Below the pieces are notes generated by a model. That model did not search any database. It saw nothing but the letters and a program-made list of their open reading frames with translations, and had not been told where the DNA came from. 64,000 bases of DNA from Tritrichomonas musculus (taxonomy: Eukaryota > Parabasalia > Tritrichomonadida > Tritrichomonadidae). Of this stretch, positions 45,619 through 55,786 are shown piece by piece (position 1 is the stretch's first letter; each line of letters starts with the position of its first letter). The stretch spans positions 4,526,001-4,590,000 of the forward strand of contig JAPFFF010000002.1 of the NCBI GenBank assembly GCA_039105265.1. The letters run 5' to 3'. A program made the position numbers and the translations under genes.

Positions 45619-46256
45619 ATCAATTGATTGATTTTCATTTTATTTTTGTTCATTTATTTATTAATTCATGATTTCAATACATATCTGGTCAAAAATAATT
45701 TTTCATTCAAAAAGTTCTCGAAAAATTTTTCGCTAATATTGCTATAAATGTGTAAACCAATATAGTATATAACCATTTAAATATAAATCTGTAAATGAAA
45801 ACTATTATTATACGGCAATGATATGGCATGATGGGTATTGCGTCTACAGAGACCTTGTAAAGGTGGTAGGTTCGATTCACATACATGACACTTTTCTGTA
45901 TTATTTTATATATTATCCTAGAAAATGTAGAAAGCAACCGCTGGATTCGAAAGATAATAATATAAGAGAGGCAGAATGTACAACCCGTATACATTAAAAC
46001 AATTCATGAAAAAAACTATTATAAATGGTTTCCCACAAAGAACCGTCAAAAAACTAAAAACACTTTAACGTGTTCCCACAAAGAACCGTCAAAATACACC
46101 GTACTCTTTACATTAATAATCTTTATACATATTACTTTAATAATAACACTGAATGACGGTTCTTTGTGGGTTTTTGCCCCGAAGTTCTATATTTTTTTTT
46201 CAATCAGTGGAGTACAAAAATAAAAACATATAAATGTGTCATTTGTTTTTATTCAT
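45619..46256. other. Non-coding block with tRNA-like boxes and a hairpin (E4 copy)
   Basis: Nearly identical to 29061-29699, including the A-box, B-box and T4 motifs and the triple 17-nt repeat (46032-46048, 46075-46091, inverse 46154-46170). No gene is seen. The region diverges no faster than nearby coding sequence, so it may be functional or the two elements may simply be young. Confidence 0.6.
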
Positions 46257-47030
46257 TTATGATTGAAATTGATTGAAATATTCATCAATGAGTGTGTGTA
46301 ATTGTTCCAGTCGTTCATTCTTTATTATAATGTTGCAACCATTGATGGTGTAATCATTACGAGGGAAGTTGTTCTTGACAATATCTTTAATGTCTTCATT
46401 TGGTGTCATTGCAATTGGCAAATCATTTTTGAAATAAAATCTTTCATTATCATTGTTATGAGTTGATACAGCTCTGAATGTTCGTTTGTTTCTTCTCACA
46501 AGATGAAGAATTGTGTTTTCAGCATCATTGGTTTCTTTCCAAATCAAATACTTGTAATTGTGTTCTTTGTTAGATGGTACGAGCCGTGGTTTCTTTTGTT
46601 GTATTTCTTCAACCAATTGTTGTCGTTCACGTTCAAAATGAGAATCAAGAAGCTTCATGATGTAAATTGAATAACGAGGTGAAGCCCACATCGCTACGTT
46701 ATTTACAAGAAGACGATTAATATAAAATCCTCTTAATCCATTAGGTAATTCATCACGTTTCTCATAGATTTTGACGAGTGCGGAAATTTCCGCAGTCGAA
46801 CTTTTACCCATTTCATCAATGATTTCCTTTGTTGTTTTGCTTTCAAACCAATCATTGACGCGTTTCTTTGAATGACAAGCTGTAATAATTGATTGTACTT
46901 GATACATATCATCCTGTTTTGAATGAATGATTCTTAAATGTTCATTGTATTGAATGTATTCATAATCATTATTGATTGGTTGAGTTGTGGCGTTTGTGTT
47001 TGTGGCTGCGTTTGTTGTGTTGCTGCTCAT
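46257..47030 (-). CDS. KilA-N domain protein
   Basis: Intact 257-aa protein. After an Asn/Thr-rich leader (MSSNTTNAATNTNATTQP) comes a KilA-N domain, about residues 25-135: IITACHSKKRVNDWFESKTT and the signature LLVNNVAMWASPRYSIYIMK. A charged linker (ERERQQLVEEIQQKKPRL) and a C-terminal domain (NYKYLIWKETNDAENTILHL, FPRNDYTINGCNIIIKNERL) follow. KilA-N proteins of large DNA viruses and phages bind DNA and are often regulators; trichomonads carry many. The start follows TTTTTTATCAGCAATT. Confidence 0.85.
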   Translation of the reverse strand: MSSNTTNAATNTNATTQPINNDYEYIQYNEHLRIIHSKQDDMYQVQSIITACHSKKRVNDWFESKTTKEIIDEMGKSSTAEISALVKIYEKRDELPNGLRGFYINRLLVNNVAMWASPRYSIYIMKLLDSHFERERQQLVEEIQQKKPRLVPSNKEHNYKYLIWKETNDAENTILHLVRRNKRTFRAVSTHNNDNERFYFKNDLPIAMTPNEDIKDIVKNNFPRNDYTINGCNIIIKNERLEQLHTLIDEYFNQFQS

Positions 47031-47167
47031 TGTTTGAATTGCTGATAAAAAATTGATTTAAAAATAAATCAAATCAAAAATAAATTGATTTTCAAATGAC
47101 TTCTGGTTAGTCGGAATTCCGACCGACCCATTTTCGAGAGGCATTTTTCTGCTTCTCGCCAATTCGT

Positions 47168-48577
47168 TTAATGATTCTCAATGAAATAATCCTTTGCAGT
47201 GAAACCATTGACATAAGGACAACAACAATGATTTGATAATACCAACATTTTTGAATGTGCTGCTGTTAAAGCATTTTTGATAACAGTTATTTTACTCATC
47301 AGTTGTGAATTTAATTGAAGGTTTATGTTCTTTCCTTTCATTACTGATTGCTTTTCAATGACATTTTTGTAATCACTTGATTTGATGTTGTTCTTCTTCA
47401 ATGAAACACCTTTGAGCTTTAATGAAATTGTTTTGTCATCTGACCAAATCGTATAACACTTAGCGCACAAAGCAATTTGATTTGCTCCGAACTTTTCTAC
47501 ACAGCATCCGAGAATCTTTTTCTCATCATATACATCATTGATTGCAGGATTTGGCATAAAGCTATAAATGTGTTTGTCATAAAATGATTTGTCTTTGATG
47601 ACATAATCAAACAACTGGTCAATCGGTTTATTCATATCACCAGCTATAGACATGTACAGGCTATCTGTATCGACCGAGTTGAAATGAACCTTATTCATGT
47701 CAATGCATTTGTATAGAAAGTCATAAAGGAAAGTCAAATACCAATATTTCGCATTGTCTAATGTCCAAAATGATTCCTGAAGACATGTATTACATTTGAA
47801 TGAATGAGGTTGTGATTGTATCAAATAACAATCATTTGACAATTTACATCCATTGCGATAAGTATCGGATGCTATCAATTGAAAAGCTTTATTTTTATCA
47901 ACAATTCTGACTTTATTGAAGTTCTCTGAATTCATACCTTCATATCCGTAAGATCCGTTCATACTAATCTTGTAAAACTTTTCGTTCCCGTGTGCCTTTC
48001 CTGACAATATATCTTGACGCTTCTTCATAAACTCACAAACAAATTGATTGAATCCGTCATGAGCTTCATATAAACTTAAGCTCTTAATGTCATCAACTAT
48101 AAGTCCGTGGTCAATTAAAAACCATAAAAGGTAATTCGAGAACGTCATAAATGTTCCGCATGTATCAAGCAACATTGTCAGCTTTCTTGTTTCTTTATCG
48201 GCTGAATTCAGTTTATTGTCTTTCATGTATTTGTACATATAACTTCCAATCGTTTGTTCATCATTCATTATATTGATATTTCTAAACACAGGGGGAAAGT
48301 TAATCAAATCGTTTATTTTATTCTTTGGGCATCTCAATTTGACTTCAGCTTTGAATATAAACTCAGGGTTTGCATCAAATCGTTTCTTTGATTGAATGAT
48401 ATTCATTGCAGAATTAAATACCTTTTCATTCTTGTTTCCTTGTTCATCATAAACATCAAATCGTTTTATAAATGAACCAGGCATGTACATGATTCCTCCG
48501 TGATAAGGATTGAATGAATGTTTTACTGAACTGAATGATGAAGGATACAATGAATTGAAATCAATACCAGCAACGTG
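47168..48577 (-). pseudogene. POLB: Protein-primed DNA polymerase, C-terminal third, cut by E6
   Basis: The remaining ~470 residues begin just before motif A (IDFNSLYPSS) and include motif B (KISMNGSYGYEG), motif C (VDTDSLY) and KLKGVSLKK, nearly identical to E5. Everything N-terminal, including the exonuclease and HNH-like domains, is on the far side of E6-E9. An internal ATG at 48550 would give a 460-aa frame without motif A's Asp, so activity is very unlikely. Confidence 0.9.
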
Positions 48578-48872
48578 AGTAGTGATAGTGGACCGTCTGG
48601 GCAGGGGATAAAAAATGACCCCCTTGTCATAGGGTTTACAGACCCCAAACCTCAGCTACATGACTCAAAAAATCGCCACTTTTTCAAAATTAGCCCCTCA
48701 TTTCATTCAAAAATCGGGTAGACACTTTTGAATCGTCATCTTTGAATCTTCATCTTTGAACTTGTTTAGTAGTATATATCAGTCGGTTTCCGTCGGGCTA
48801 AAGCCCACCGTCAACACGACTAATGAACAAAAATAATATGAACTCATTTAATGATTACCATCAATTGATGTT
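48578..48872. repeat. Left TIR of E6
   Basis: It contains the tip, GGGGTCTGTAAA-type block in inverse, tandem ATCTTTGAATCTTC units and the hairpin element at 48782-48820. It has no cargo gene, unlike E5, E7 and E8. No gene is seen. Confidence 0.8.
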
Positions 48873-49100
48873 TCATTTATTAGACAATTCATTTAATTCA
48901 TTCTCAAGTTGATGCACTTTATTTTTGAGACTGTTGATGTCTTCAATAAGAGATTCACGAACGGCAAGACCATCAGACCCCAACATTCCTGATTTGATAT
49001 TGTTGAGACATTGTTTGTAATCATAACACTTTTCTTTTAATCCTCGTTTGATTCGTTTTAGTTCTGGTATTTCTTTCTTGTATTCAGTTAGTTCACTCAT
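48873..49100 (-). CDS. 75-aa coiled-coil protein
   Basis: E6 copy; protein identical to the E5 copy. Divergent by 14 bp to the 77-aa gene. Confidence 0.7.
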   Translation of the reverse strand: MSELTEYKKEIPELKRIKRGLKEKCYDYKQCLNNIKSGMLGSDGLAVRESLIEDINSLKNKVHQLENELNELSNK

Positions 49101-49114
49101 TTAATAACAATTAA

Positions 49115-49348
49115 ATGTCTGTTATTAATCAAATGAGAACCATTCATGATGATAAACACAAAAACTATTTTGATAGATTACAATTAACGATGCAAAAGAA
49201 GAGAACAAAAATAAACTCAGCTCCGACAGTGAAATGTTATAATGAAAAAGGTAATGTATTTCATGAACCACCTCCAAAAACGACTAAATCATTAAATCAT
49301 CATGATTCACTTAATCATTCGGTGGTTGTCAGGAGCAACAACATTTAA
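49115..49348 (+). CDS. 77-aa conserved basic protein
   Basis: E6 copy with Ile for Val in MRTIHDDK. Same 42-bp overlap with the convergent coiled-coil gene. Confidence 0.6.
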   Translation: MSVINQMRTIHDDKHKNYFDRLQLTMQKKRTKINSAPTVKCYNEKGNVFHEPPPKTTKSLNHHDSLNHSVVVRSNNI

Positions 49349-49783
49349 AATATATTCATTAATGACTTTTGATTGTTGGTCAACAACATTTGAAAGCTTA
49401 TTGATATGTTCTTCAAGTATTTTATTTTTGTTGTTCAATTGATTGATTTGTTCAGTGAATTCATTCAATGATTCCTTCATTATTGATATATCAGCTTTGA
49501 TGTTGTCGTTTTCAAGTGTTTTAGTGATTGTGTTCCCAACTTTCTTCAAATAAATGTCGCCACCACATCGTTTACCGTCTGTACAATTACGTTTAGTGAT
49601 TTTGTATTCATTACCGTCATTAGTGATGATTTTATAAATCTTGTTCAAATAGTTAGTCGTTTGTGATTTCATTTGCTCGATATTCTTTTGATAGAACAAA
49701 TTGAACTCTTCAACTGATTTAAACACTTTTGATTCATTAATGTTTTCGTTTATTACTTTAAGTTCATTGATGTTATCATTCAT
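49307..49783 (-). CDS. 158-aa coiled-coil protein
   Basis: E6 copy of 18386-18862 with an N-terminus MNDNINELKVINENINESKV and KRCGGD in the middle block. Its C-terminal coiled coil matches the partial E1 copy, linking E1 and E6 as one subfamily with the same tip. Confidence 0.7.
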   Translation of the reverse strand: MNDNINELKVINENINESKVFKSVEEFNLFYQKNIEQMKSQTTNYLNKIYKIITNDGNEYKITKRNCTDGKRCGGDIYLKKVGNTITKTLENDNIKADISIMKESLNEFTEQINQLNNKNKILEEHINKLSNVVDQQSKVINEYILNVVAPDNHRMIK

Positions 49784-49819
49784 TTATATTCAATTTAAAT
49801 CATTATTTTTCATTGTTTT

Positions 49820-50074
49820 TCATTTAACTTCATTCAGTATTGATTTACCAAATTTACCTACTTTGTCGACAGCATTTAATCCTGTATCAATTGCGTCAAC
49901 TACTTGACCAACACCAGGAATGAATTGTGTAATTGGTTTAACTCTGTCCATGATTTGCTTTCCAACATCAACAACTTTTGGAATTGCTTTAACTGCTTTC
50001 TGAGCAAATGATTTAACTTTACCGCCAATTGATTTAAATGCGTTCTTGATTTTGTTGAATATACCGACACCCAT
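49820..50074 (-). CDS. 84-aa amphipathic Lys-rich protein
   Basis: E6 copy of 18899-19153 with IMDRVKP and NAVDKVGKFG substitutions. Intact, in contrast to E7. Confidence 0.6.
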   Translation of the reverse strand: MGVGIFNKIKNAFKSIGGKVKSFAQKAVKAIPKVVDVGKQIMDRVKPITQFIPGVGQVVDAIDTGLNAVDKVGKFGKSILNEVK

Positions 50075-50123
50075 AATTTAATTGATGATAAAAGTGATTT
50101 ATTTCCTTTTTATTCAATCATAA

Positions 50124-52067
50124 ATGTTATATAGAAACGAGAGAGCTCATAATCTTCGCACTGAAACAGGAAACGTTCTTCATGCATTTGAAGAGATGAG
50201 AAACATGATTAATGTCAATGACGGTACACGTTCATTTTCATTTAGAACTGTTGACTGTCATGACCAACCAGCTCTGTTTACAGCTGGTCAATATTCGCAA
50301 ATCAGTTTAACACATCCTGACCACTTCGTAAGTGATATTGATAAAGGTTTCTTAACATTTCATGTTAAATTAGATTTATCATTGAATACAGATATGAGTA
50401 AATTAAATGAAATCAATGACCCCAACAACTTGTACAAACTGTTTGTCGGTTTCAAATCATCAAACCAGTTGTTTGACAGGTTAGAGATTCTTCATAATAA
50501 TGTCAATGTCGGATACCAACAGAATGAATGCATTCGTGAAGGCTTCTTGTATTCTTCAGTTAAACCAGAAGCCGAGAAGAAACGCCGCAGATTCGTTCAT
50601 TCATTGTGGGAAAACATTAGCAACTATTCACAGACACATGCAGGAGTTTATGTTAACTTGAATTCATTTAAGAACACTGGAAGAAGTGAAGTCGAATTTG
50701 ATTTGAATGTTCCTTTTGATGATTTGCTCGCATTACAAGCATTTGATTTATTCCCTAACGGAATCATTGGTGATTTATCAATTCGTTTTCAAGTCAGTCC
50801 AGCTGGTCTTGTTTGGGCAGTATTAGACCCTTACACAGTTGCTGAAGCAAAAGTATTTCTTGAAGACAATGATTCAATATCGATGGAAGAATTAAACAGA
50901 CTAAAGGAAATCAAGGCACGAGGACACCTCAAACATCAATTCACACAAATCGGTAATCAAGCTGTGATTCCAGGACCTGGAGACAATCCAGACCCACCAT
51001 CACCTGAACCAACACCAACGAAATATCAATTGAAGTATGAAGTTAGAGAACAATACGTATCTGCATCTGGAGGTGATTTCGATGAACTGATTGAAAATTG
51101 TTCATTAATATTTAGCTTTACTGATGATGAATTTACTGAACTTGGAATTGAAAAGACTGATGATAATAAAGCAATTTGTCAAGCCCATTATACCAAAGAA
51201 CATGGTAAATTACCTCAACCATCACATGCAGGTCATGTTTACGTTAACTTTGTATCTAAAACTGAAGCCAACAAGTTGATGAGCGCTCATTATTCAAAAC
51301 AAACAGCGACATTAACTGTTAATCGAATGACAATCATGGCTTGTAAATCTAATATGCAAGGCTTTGGTGTTTGTGAAGCTACAAGACAAGGAATTGAAGA
51401 CATTTTAAGACAAGGTTTAATCATTCCTTCACAAAAAGTTGATTATCATGCTTTCCCAATCGCTCCAGCAGCAAACGGAATCAAGTCAACATTGAATATC
51501 CCATTAATCAATGCAACTAATTTATCAATCATGTTTCCAAAGCATCATAATGATTTAACTGTCTTTGAAAACCCAGTTTATCAAAACTGTTTCTTGAATA
51601 TTGGTGGAAAGAACTTCCCAGACGAAAACGTTTCAACTATTGGTGCACGATTCTTTGAGAATCAATTAACGGCTGGTGATTTAGATGCAATCACTCTTTC
51701 ATGCACAAAGGAATTTGAAGACTCAATGACAATGCCAAAGAATGACGCGAACGGTAAGAGATACAACAACACAATCAGTGATGCAACATCATTTGTTTTC
51801 AACATTCAAACTGAACGAGCAAGTGCAGGATATTGTTATGACGGACTTGATGGGGGATTTGGAAACGTTCAGATACAAGTCAATGGAATGCCTATCTATA
51901 CTGGAAATGATGACACATATTTCAATGTTGTTGAACCAGACGGAACCATTGCCAGACCTCCACCTACTCAACTTTGGATAACTAGGGATTCTTACTTTAA
52001 ACTATCATTGGAAGGCTTGGAATATGTTGATGACGAATCACCACAAGGAAGCCAAGCAAATGAATAA
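50124..52067 (+). CDS. MCP: Major capsid protein, double jelly-roll type
   Basis: Intact 647-aa protein. The variable domain (283-390) equals that of E5, but ALFTAGQYSQ near residue 50 resembles E2 (E5 has APFHQGQYSQ), and the C-terminus (YCYDGLDGGFGN, PPPTQLWITRD, ESPQGSQANE) resembles E4. The gene is thus a patchwork of alleles seen in the other units. Confidence 0.9.
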   Translation: MLYRNERAHNLRTETGNVLHAFEEMRNMINVNDGTRSFSFRTVDCHDQPALFTAGQYSQISLTHPDHFVSDIDKGFLTFHVKLDLSLNTDMSKLNEINDPNNLYKLFVGFKSSNQLFDRLEILHNNVNVGYQQNECIREGFLYSSVKPEAEKKRRRFVHSLWENISNYSQTHAGVYVNLNSFKNTGRSEVEFDLNVPFDDLLALQAFDLFPNGIIGDLSIRFQVSPAGLVWAVLDPYTVAEAKVFLEDNDSISMEELNRLKEIKARGHLKHQFTQIGNQAVIPGPGDNPDPPSPEPTPTKYQLKYEVREQYVSASGGDFDELIENCSLIFSFTDDEFTELGIEKTDDNKAICQAHYTKEHGKLPQPSHAGHVYVNFVSKTEANKLMSAHYSKQTATLTVNRMTIMACKSNMQGFGVCEATRQGIEDILRQGLIIPSQKVDYHAFPIAPAANGIKSTLNIPLINATNLSIMFPKHHNDLTVFENPVYQNCFLNIGGKNFPDENVSTIGARFFENQLTAGDLDAITLSCTKEFEDSMTMPKNDANGKRYNNTISDATSFVFNIQTERASAGYCYDGLDGGFGNVQIQVNGMPIYTGNDDTYFNVVEPDGTIARPPPTQLWITRDSYFKLSLEGLEYVDDESPQGSQANE

Positions 52068-52154
52068 ATGAATTGATTTCATTAAATAATCATTTTGCTT
52101 TGCAAAAGGGAACAGAGTTCCTTCATTAATGAATGCTTTATTTTTGCGATTCAA

Positions 52155-53231
52155 ATGAATGAATCAATCAACTATCCTTTCAAATCTAAATACAAGTACA
52201 TCAAAGACACAAACATTAAAACAGAGCCCTATATTAAGGATTACCAATTGAAAACAGTAAAGAAACTATCAAAACCCGATTTTTCATTTGAACCGTATGC
52301 GTACGAAATTGATATAATGTTTGCATTAAACAAAGCTTATCTCGTCCTAATCAATGTAAACACCAAATACCTAATTGTTGAACCAATTGATTACAAATCT
52401 GAGTTGTATGTAATCAAAGTAATTGATAAACTAGTCAATAAAAGGAATATCAGAATCGAAACAATTAAATGTGATGGTGAAAAGGCTTTCATATCAAATG
52501 CATTCAAAAGTTATTGCAACGGTAAAGAGCGATATCAATCGGACAAACCATCAATTAAATTCAAAGCTCCTAACAAAATAAAGTTAATCATTGATGATTC
52601 ACCTTTCACGAATGCACATAAATGTGTTGATGCCGTAATCAGAACATTACGAAATGCTTTCGGTCAATCACAACAACGAATGACAAACAAAGTATTGATG
52701 CAACAAATGGTTGAATGGTACAATAACACTCCTCATTCATCTCTTCGCTTATTGAATCCTTTATACACATCATTTGACGAAGAAACTGATGAATACCTTG
52801 ACAAACGACAATCAAAATACATTTATCTAACACCTCAACAGATGCAAGATGACCGTGACCTTGAATGGCAATACATAAGAGCGAAATCAATGCAATTGAA
52901 AGAGATTCAACAAAAACAACGATTTAAAGGTCTTCTGTCATACAAACCCAAAAATATAATACTCATTCACACCGATTACGGAAAAACAGAAAAGAAACAT
53001 GAAAAGCGAAGAAGAGTGTTCAATGAACTCGCTGAATTCATTTGCTATGAGTCTGGAAACGTTAAATGTAAACTATTAAATCCTTTGCGTCAAACTAACA
53101 AAACACTGAAGAATAAAACAATAATAACTGTACCAATCATGTACACAAAATATGTTTGTTCATCAATAGATGATTTGAATGATGATTATAAAATATTCTT
53201 TTTGGCTTATAAAACGCAAAATGAAAGCTAA
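52155..53231 (+). CDS. INT: Polinton integrase
   Basis: Intact 358 aa from MNESINYPF; the start follows the TTTATTTTTG box as in E5, and an upstream ATG at 52095 is rejected for that reason. It has YEIDIMF, IKCDGEKAF, CVDAVIRTLRN and a NKVLMQQM variant. Confidence 0.9.
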   Translation: MNESINYPFKSKYKYIKDTNIKTEPYIKDYQLKTVKKLSKPDFSFEPYAYEIDIMFALNKAYLVLINVNTKYLIVEPIDYKSELYVIKVIDKLVNKRNIRIETIKCDGEKAFISNAFKSYCNGKERYQSDKPSIKFKAPNKIKLIIDDSPFTNAHKCVDAVIRTLRNAFGQSQQRMTNKVLMQQMVEWYNNTPHSSLRLLNPLYTSFDEETDEYLDKRQSKYIYLTPQQMQDDRDLEWQYIRAKSMQLKEIQQKQRFKGLLSYKPKNIILIHTDYGKTEKKHEKRRRVFNELAEFICYESGNVKCKLLNPLRQTNKTLKNKTIITVPIMYTKYVCSSIDDLNDDYKIFFLAYKTQNES

Positions 53232-53571
53232 ACAACCAATCACAAAACGATACTATCACACACAATCAAAAGATTTTAATCTTCCTGATGATTTCGTTTA
53301 TAGTCGCAACAAGAAGTACATTGTTGTTCAGTATTGTGGGGCTGTTGTCAATCAACATATTGTCGGTGATTTGATGGTTCATTCAGATATCGTTGAATTC
53401 ATGCCTTTCTGCGACCATTTCATTATGCTTGCTAACAGAAGACAAACGAAATACAGGAAATATGAGTGTCTGAACAACACAAAAAAAGAATATCATTTAT
53501 GGTTCACAGACATGAAAGGAAACGTTATTGAACCTGAATCATTTATATTCAGTTGCTTATTAATTTATTGA
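53221..53571 (+). CDS. 116-aa candidate minor capsid (penton-like) protein
   Basis: Intact E6 copy beginning MKAKQPITKRYYHTQ, overlapping the integrase by 11 bp. Confidence 0.5.
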   Translation: MKAKQPITKRYYHTQSKDFNLPDDFVYSRNKKYIVVQYCGAVVNQHIVGDLMVHSDIVEFMPFCDHFIMLANRRQTKYRKYECLNNTKKEYHLWFTDMKGNVIEPESFIFSCLLIY

Positions 53572-53578
53572 ATTCAAA

Positions 53579-53703
53579 ATGAATAACAATCATTCGCCTC
53601 CAGTGTTTGATGCTTTTTTTGGTCCTTCATCATATAAACCACCTGAATACTATCCAAACACACCAAAATTCGTTAACATCACTGAAGGACCACCACCAAC
53701 ATG
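53579..53703 (+). pseudogene. 176-aa Pro-rich gene, 5' part, cut at the E7 tip
   Basis: The first ~41 codons match 22698-22822, then AACATG is followed by the E7 tip. The rest of the gene is not found in the window. Confidence 0.8.
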
Positions 53704-54542
53704 AGTAGTGATAGTGGACCGTCTGGTTGGGGGATATAAAATGACCCCCTTGTCATAGGGTTTACAGACCCCAAACCTCAGCCCCATGACTCAAAAAATC
53801 GCCACTTTTTCAAAATTAGCCCTCGAAACTTTCACAAAATGGCATAGACAAATTTTGAATAAATTGACAAACTCCCAAAAATAACATCTCTTTAAATGGT
53901 GGGAGTTTTTTATCCTCCCATAAAATGACAAACTATTATCAACACATTAATGACTTTGAAGATATTGTTCCAATTGATAATGTAATGCCTGCTGATGTTA
54001 AACAATTGATATCACATTGCAATCACACTTTTCATAAAAGGTTTTATTTCTTCAGTCCTTCAACAAAGAAATTTTATCGATATTATCCTGATGAACAACA
54101 ATCAAAAGAATTACCAAGCAGATTTAAAACCAATAGCATATCACCAGCTTATCGTTTAACTCCTGACATTTCATTCAAATCAGGAAAGAAAATCAAAGAT
54201 GATATAATTATTAGCAAACATTTCATTAAAAGAATTGAACAAATGAATTCATTAACGATACCATCATGTCATTAGGGGATTAAAAAATGACCCCTCAAAC
54301 CAGGCTTTACAGACCCCAAACATCGGCGCCATGACTCAAAAAATCACCACTTTTTCAAAATTAGCCTCTCATTTCATTCAAAAATCGGGTAGACACTTTG
54401 AATCTTCATCTTTGAATTTACATCTTTGAACTTGTTTAGTAGTATATATCAGTCGGTTTCCGTCAGGCTAAAGCCCACCGTCAACACGACTAATGAACAA
54501 AAATAATATGAACTCATTTAATGATTACCATCAATTGATGAT
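53704..54542. repeat. Left TIR of E7: two direct TIR-like blocks around a cargo gene
   Basis: Outer block 53731-53822 and inner block 54275-54394 share GACCCC, TTTACAGACCCCAAAC, CATGACTCAAAAAATC and CACTTTTTCAAAATTAGCC in the same orientation. The 116-aa cargo gene lies between. A hairpin AACTCCC...GGGAGTT followed by TTTTT lies at 53871-53916, just before the cargo start. The conserved hairpin element is at 54452-54490. Confidence 0.8.
53925..54275 (+). CDS. 116-aa tip cargo protein
   Basis: The protein begins MTNYYQHINDFEDIVPIDNV. It is homologous to the E3 cargo at 13597-13995: both have MPxDVKxL, HxxTFxKRxYF-like spacing, KxFYRYYxDE-like and a basic second half. GGGAGTTTTTTATCCTCCC, a T-rich hairpin, precedes the ATG. 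Function unknown; found only at element ends. Confidence 0.65.
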   Translation: MTNYYQHINDFEDIVPIDNVMPADVKQLISHCNHTFHKRFYFFSPSTKKFYRYYPDEQQSKELPSRFKTNSISPAYRLTPDISFKSGKKIKDDIIISKHFIKRIEQMNSLTIPSCH

Positions 54543-54770
54543 TCATTTATTAGACAATTCATTTAATTCATTCTCAAGTTGATGAACTTTATTTTTGAGG
54601 CTGTTGATGTCTTCGATAAGAGACTCACGAACGGCAAGACCATCAGACCCCAACATTCCTGATTTGATATTGTTGAGACATTGTTTGTAATCATAACACT
54701 TTTCTTTTAATCCTCGTTTGATTCGTTTTAGTTCTGGTATTTCTTTCTTGTATTCTGTTAGTTCACTCAT
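54543..54770 (-). CDS. 75-aa coiled-coil protein
   Basis: E7 copy, identical in protein to the E6 copy. Confidence 0.7.
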   Translation of the reverse strand: MSELTEYKKEIPELKRIKRGLKEKCYDYKQCLNNIKSGMLGSDGLAVRESLIEDINSLKNKVHQLENELNELSNK

Positions 54771-54784
54771 TTAATAACAATTAA

Positions 54785-55018
54785 ATGTCTGCTATTAATC
54801 AAATGAGAACCATTCATGATGATAAACACAAAAACTATTTTGATAGATTACAATTAACGATGCAAAAGAAGAGAACAAAAATAAACTCAGCTCCGACAGT
54901 GAAATGTTATAATGAAAAAGGTAATGTATTTCATGAACCACCTCCAAAAACGACTAAATCATTAAATCATCATGATTCACTTAATCATTCGGTGGTTGTC
55001 AGGAGCAACAACATTTAA
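54785..55018 (+). CDS. 77-aa conserved basic protein
   Basis: E7 copy; differs from E6 only by Ala for Val at residue 3. Confidence 0.6.
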   Translation: MSAINQMRTIHDDKHKNYFDRLQLTMQKKRTKINSAPTVKCYNEKGNVFHEPPPKTTKSLNHHDSLNHSVVVRSNNI

Positions 55019-55453
55019 AATATATTCATTAATGACTTTTGATTGTTGGTCAACAACATTTGAAAGCTTATTGATATGTTCTTCAAGTATTTTATTTTTG
55101 TTGTTCAATTGATTGATTTGTTCAGTGAATTCATTCAATGATTCCTTCATTATTGATATATCAGCTTTGATGTTGTCGTTTTCAAGTGTTTTAGTGATTG
55201 TGTTCCCAACTTTCTTCAAATAAATGTCGCCACCACATCGTTTACCGTCTGTACAATTACGTTTAGTGATTTTGTATTCATTACCGTCATTAGTGATGAT
55301 TTTATAAATCTTGTTCAAATAGTTAGTCGTTTGTGATTTCATTTGCTCGATATTCTTTTGATAGAACAAATTGAACTCTTCAACTGATTTAAACACTTTT
55401 GATTCATTAATGTTTTCGTTTATTACTTTAAGTTCATTGATGTTATCATTCAT
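54977..55453 (-). CDS. 158-aa coiled-coil protein
   Basis: E7 copy, identical in protein to E6 (49307-49783). Confidence 0.7.
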   Translation of the reverse strand: MNDNINELKVINENINESKVFKSVEEFNLFYQKNIEQMKSQTTNYLNKIYKIITNDGNEYKITKRNCTDGKRCGGDIYLKKVGNTITKTLENDNIKADISIMKESLNEFTEQINQLNNKNKILEEHINKLSNVVDQQSKVINEYILNVVAPDNHRMIK

Positions 55454-55489
55454 TTATATTCAATTTAAATCATTATTTTTCATTGTTTT

Positions 55490-55737
55490 TCATTTAACTT
55501 CATTCAGTATTGATTTACCAAATTTACCTACTTTGTCGACAGCATTTAATCCTGTATCAATTGCGTCAACTACTTGACCAACACCAGGAATGAATTGTGT
55601 AATTGGTTTAACTCTGTCCATGATTTGCTTTCCAACATCAACAACTTTTGGTAATGCTTTAACTGCTTTCTGAGGATATGATTTACGCCAATTGATTTAA
55701 ATGCGTTCTTGATTTTGTTGAATATACCGACACCCAT
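55490..55737 (-). pseudogene. 84-aa amphipathic protein gene with a 7-bp deletion
   Basis: Compared with E6 (49820-50074), 7 bp are missing and nearby bases are changed at about 55672-55686, destroying the frame after ~20 codons. All other genes of E7 up to the end junction are intact, so this is the main inactivating change distinguishing E7 from E6. Confidence 0.85.
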
Positions 55738-55786
55738 AATTTAATTGATGATAAAAGTGATTTATTTCCTTTTTATTCAATCATAA

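Larger units (their letters stand above)
39116..48577. mobile_element. E4, right visible part
   Basis: It resumes with the right TSD of E5 and the rest of the 116-aa gene, then continues with the 176-aa, 852-aa, fibre, non-coding block, KilA-N and polymerase genes in E5 order. It ends at 48577, where E6 is inserted in the polymerase gene; AACGTG (48572-48577) is the inferred TSD. The ATPase end of E4 must lie beyond E6-E9. Confidence 0.88.
48578..53703. mobile_element. E6: left part of a Polinton/Maverick
   Basis: It starts with AGTAGTGATAGTGGACCGTC, inverse of the E1 tip. Gene order follows the E5 left half up to the 176-aa gene, where E7 is inserted after AACATG (53698-53703). From 48841 on it is almost identical to E7; up to there it has a simple TIR without cargo gene. 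Confidence 0.85.
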
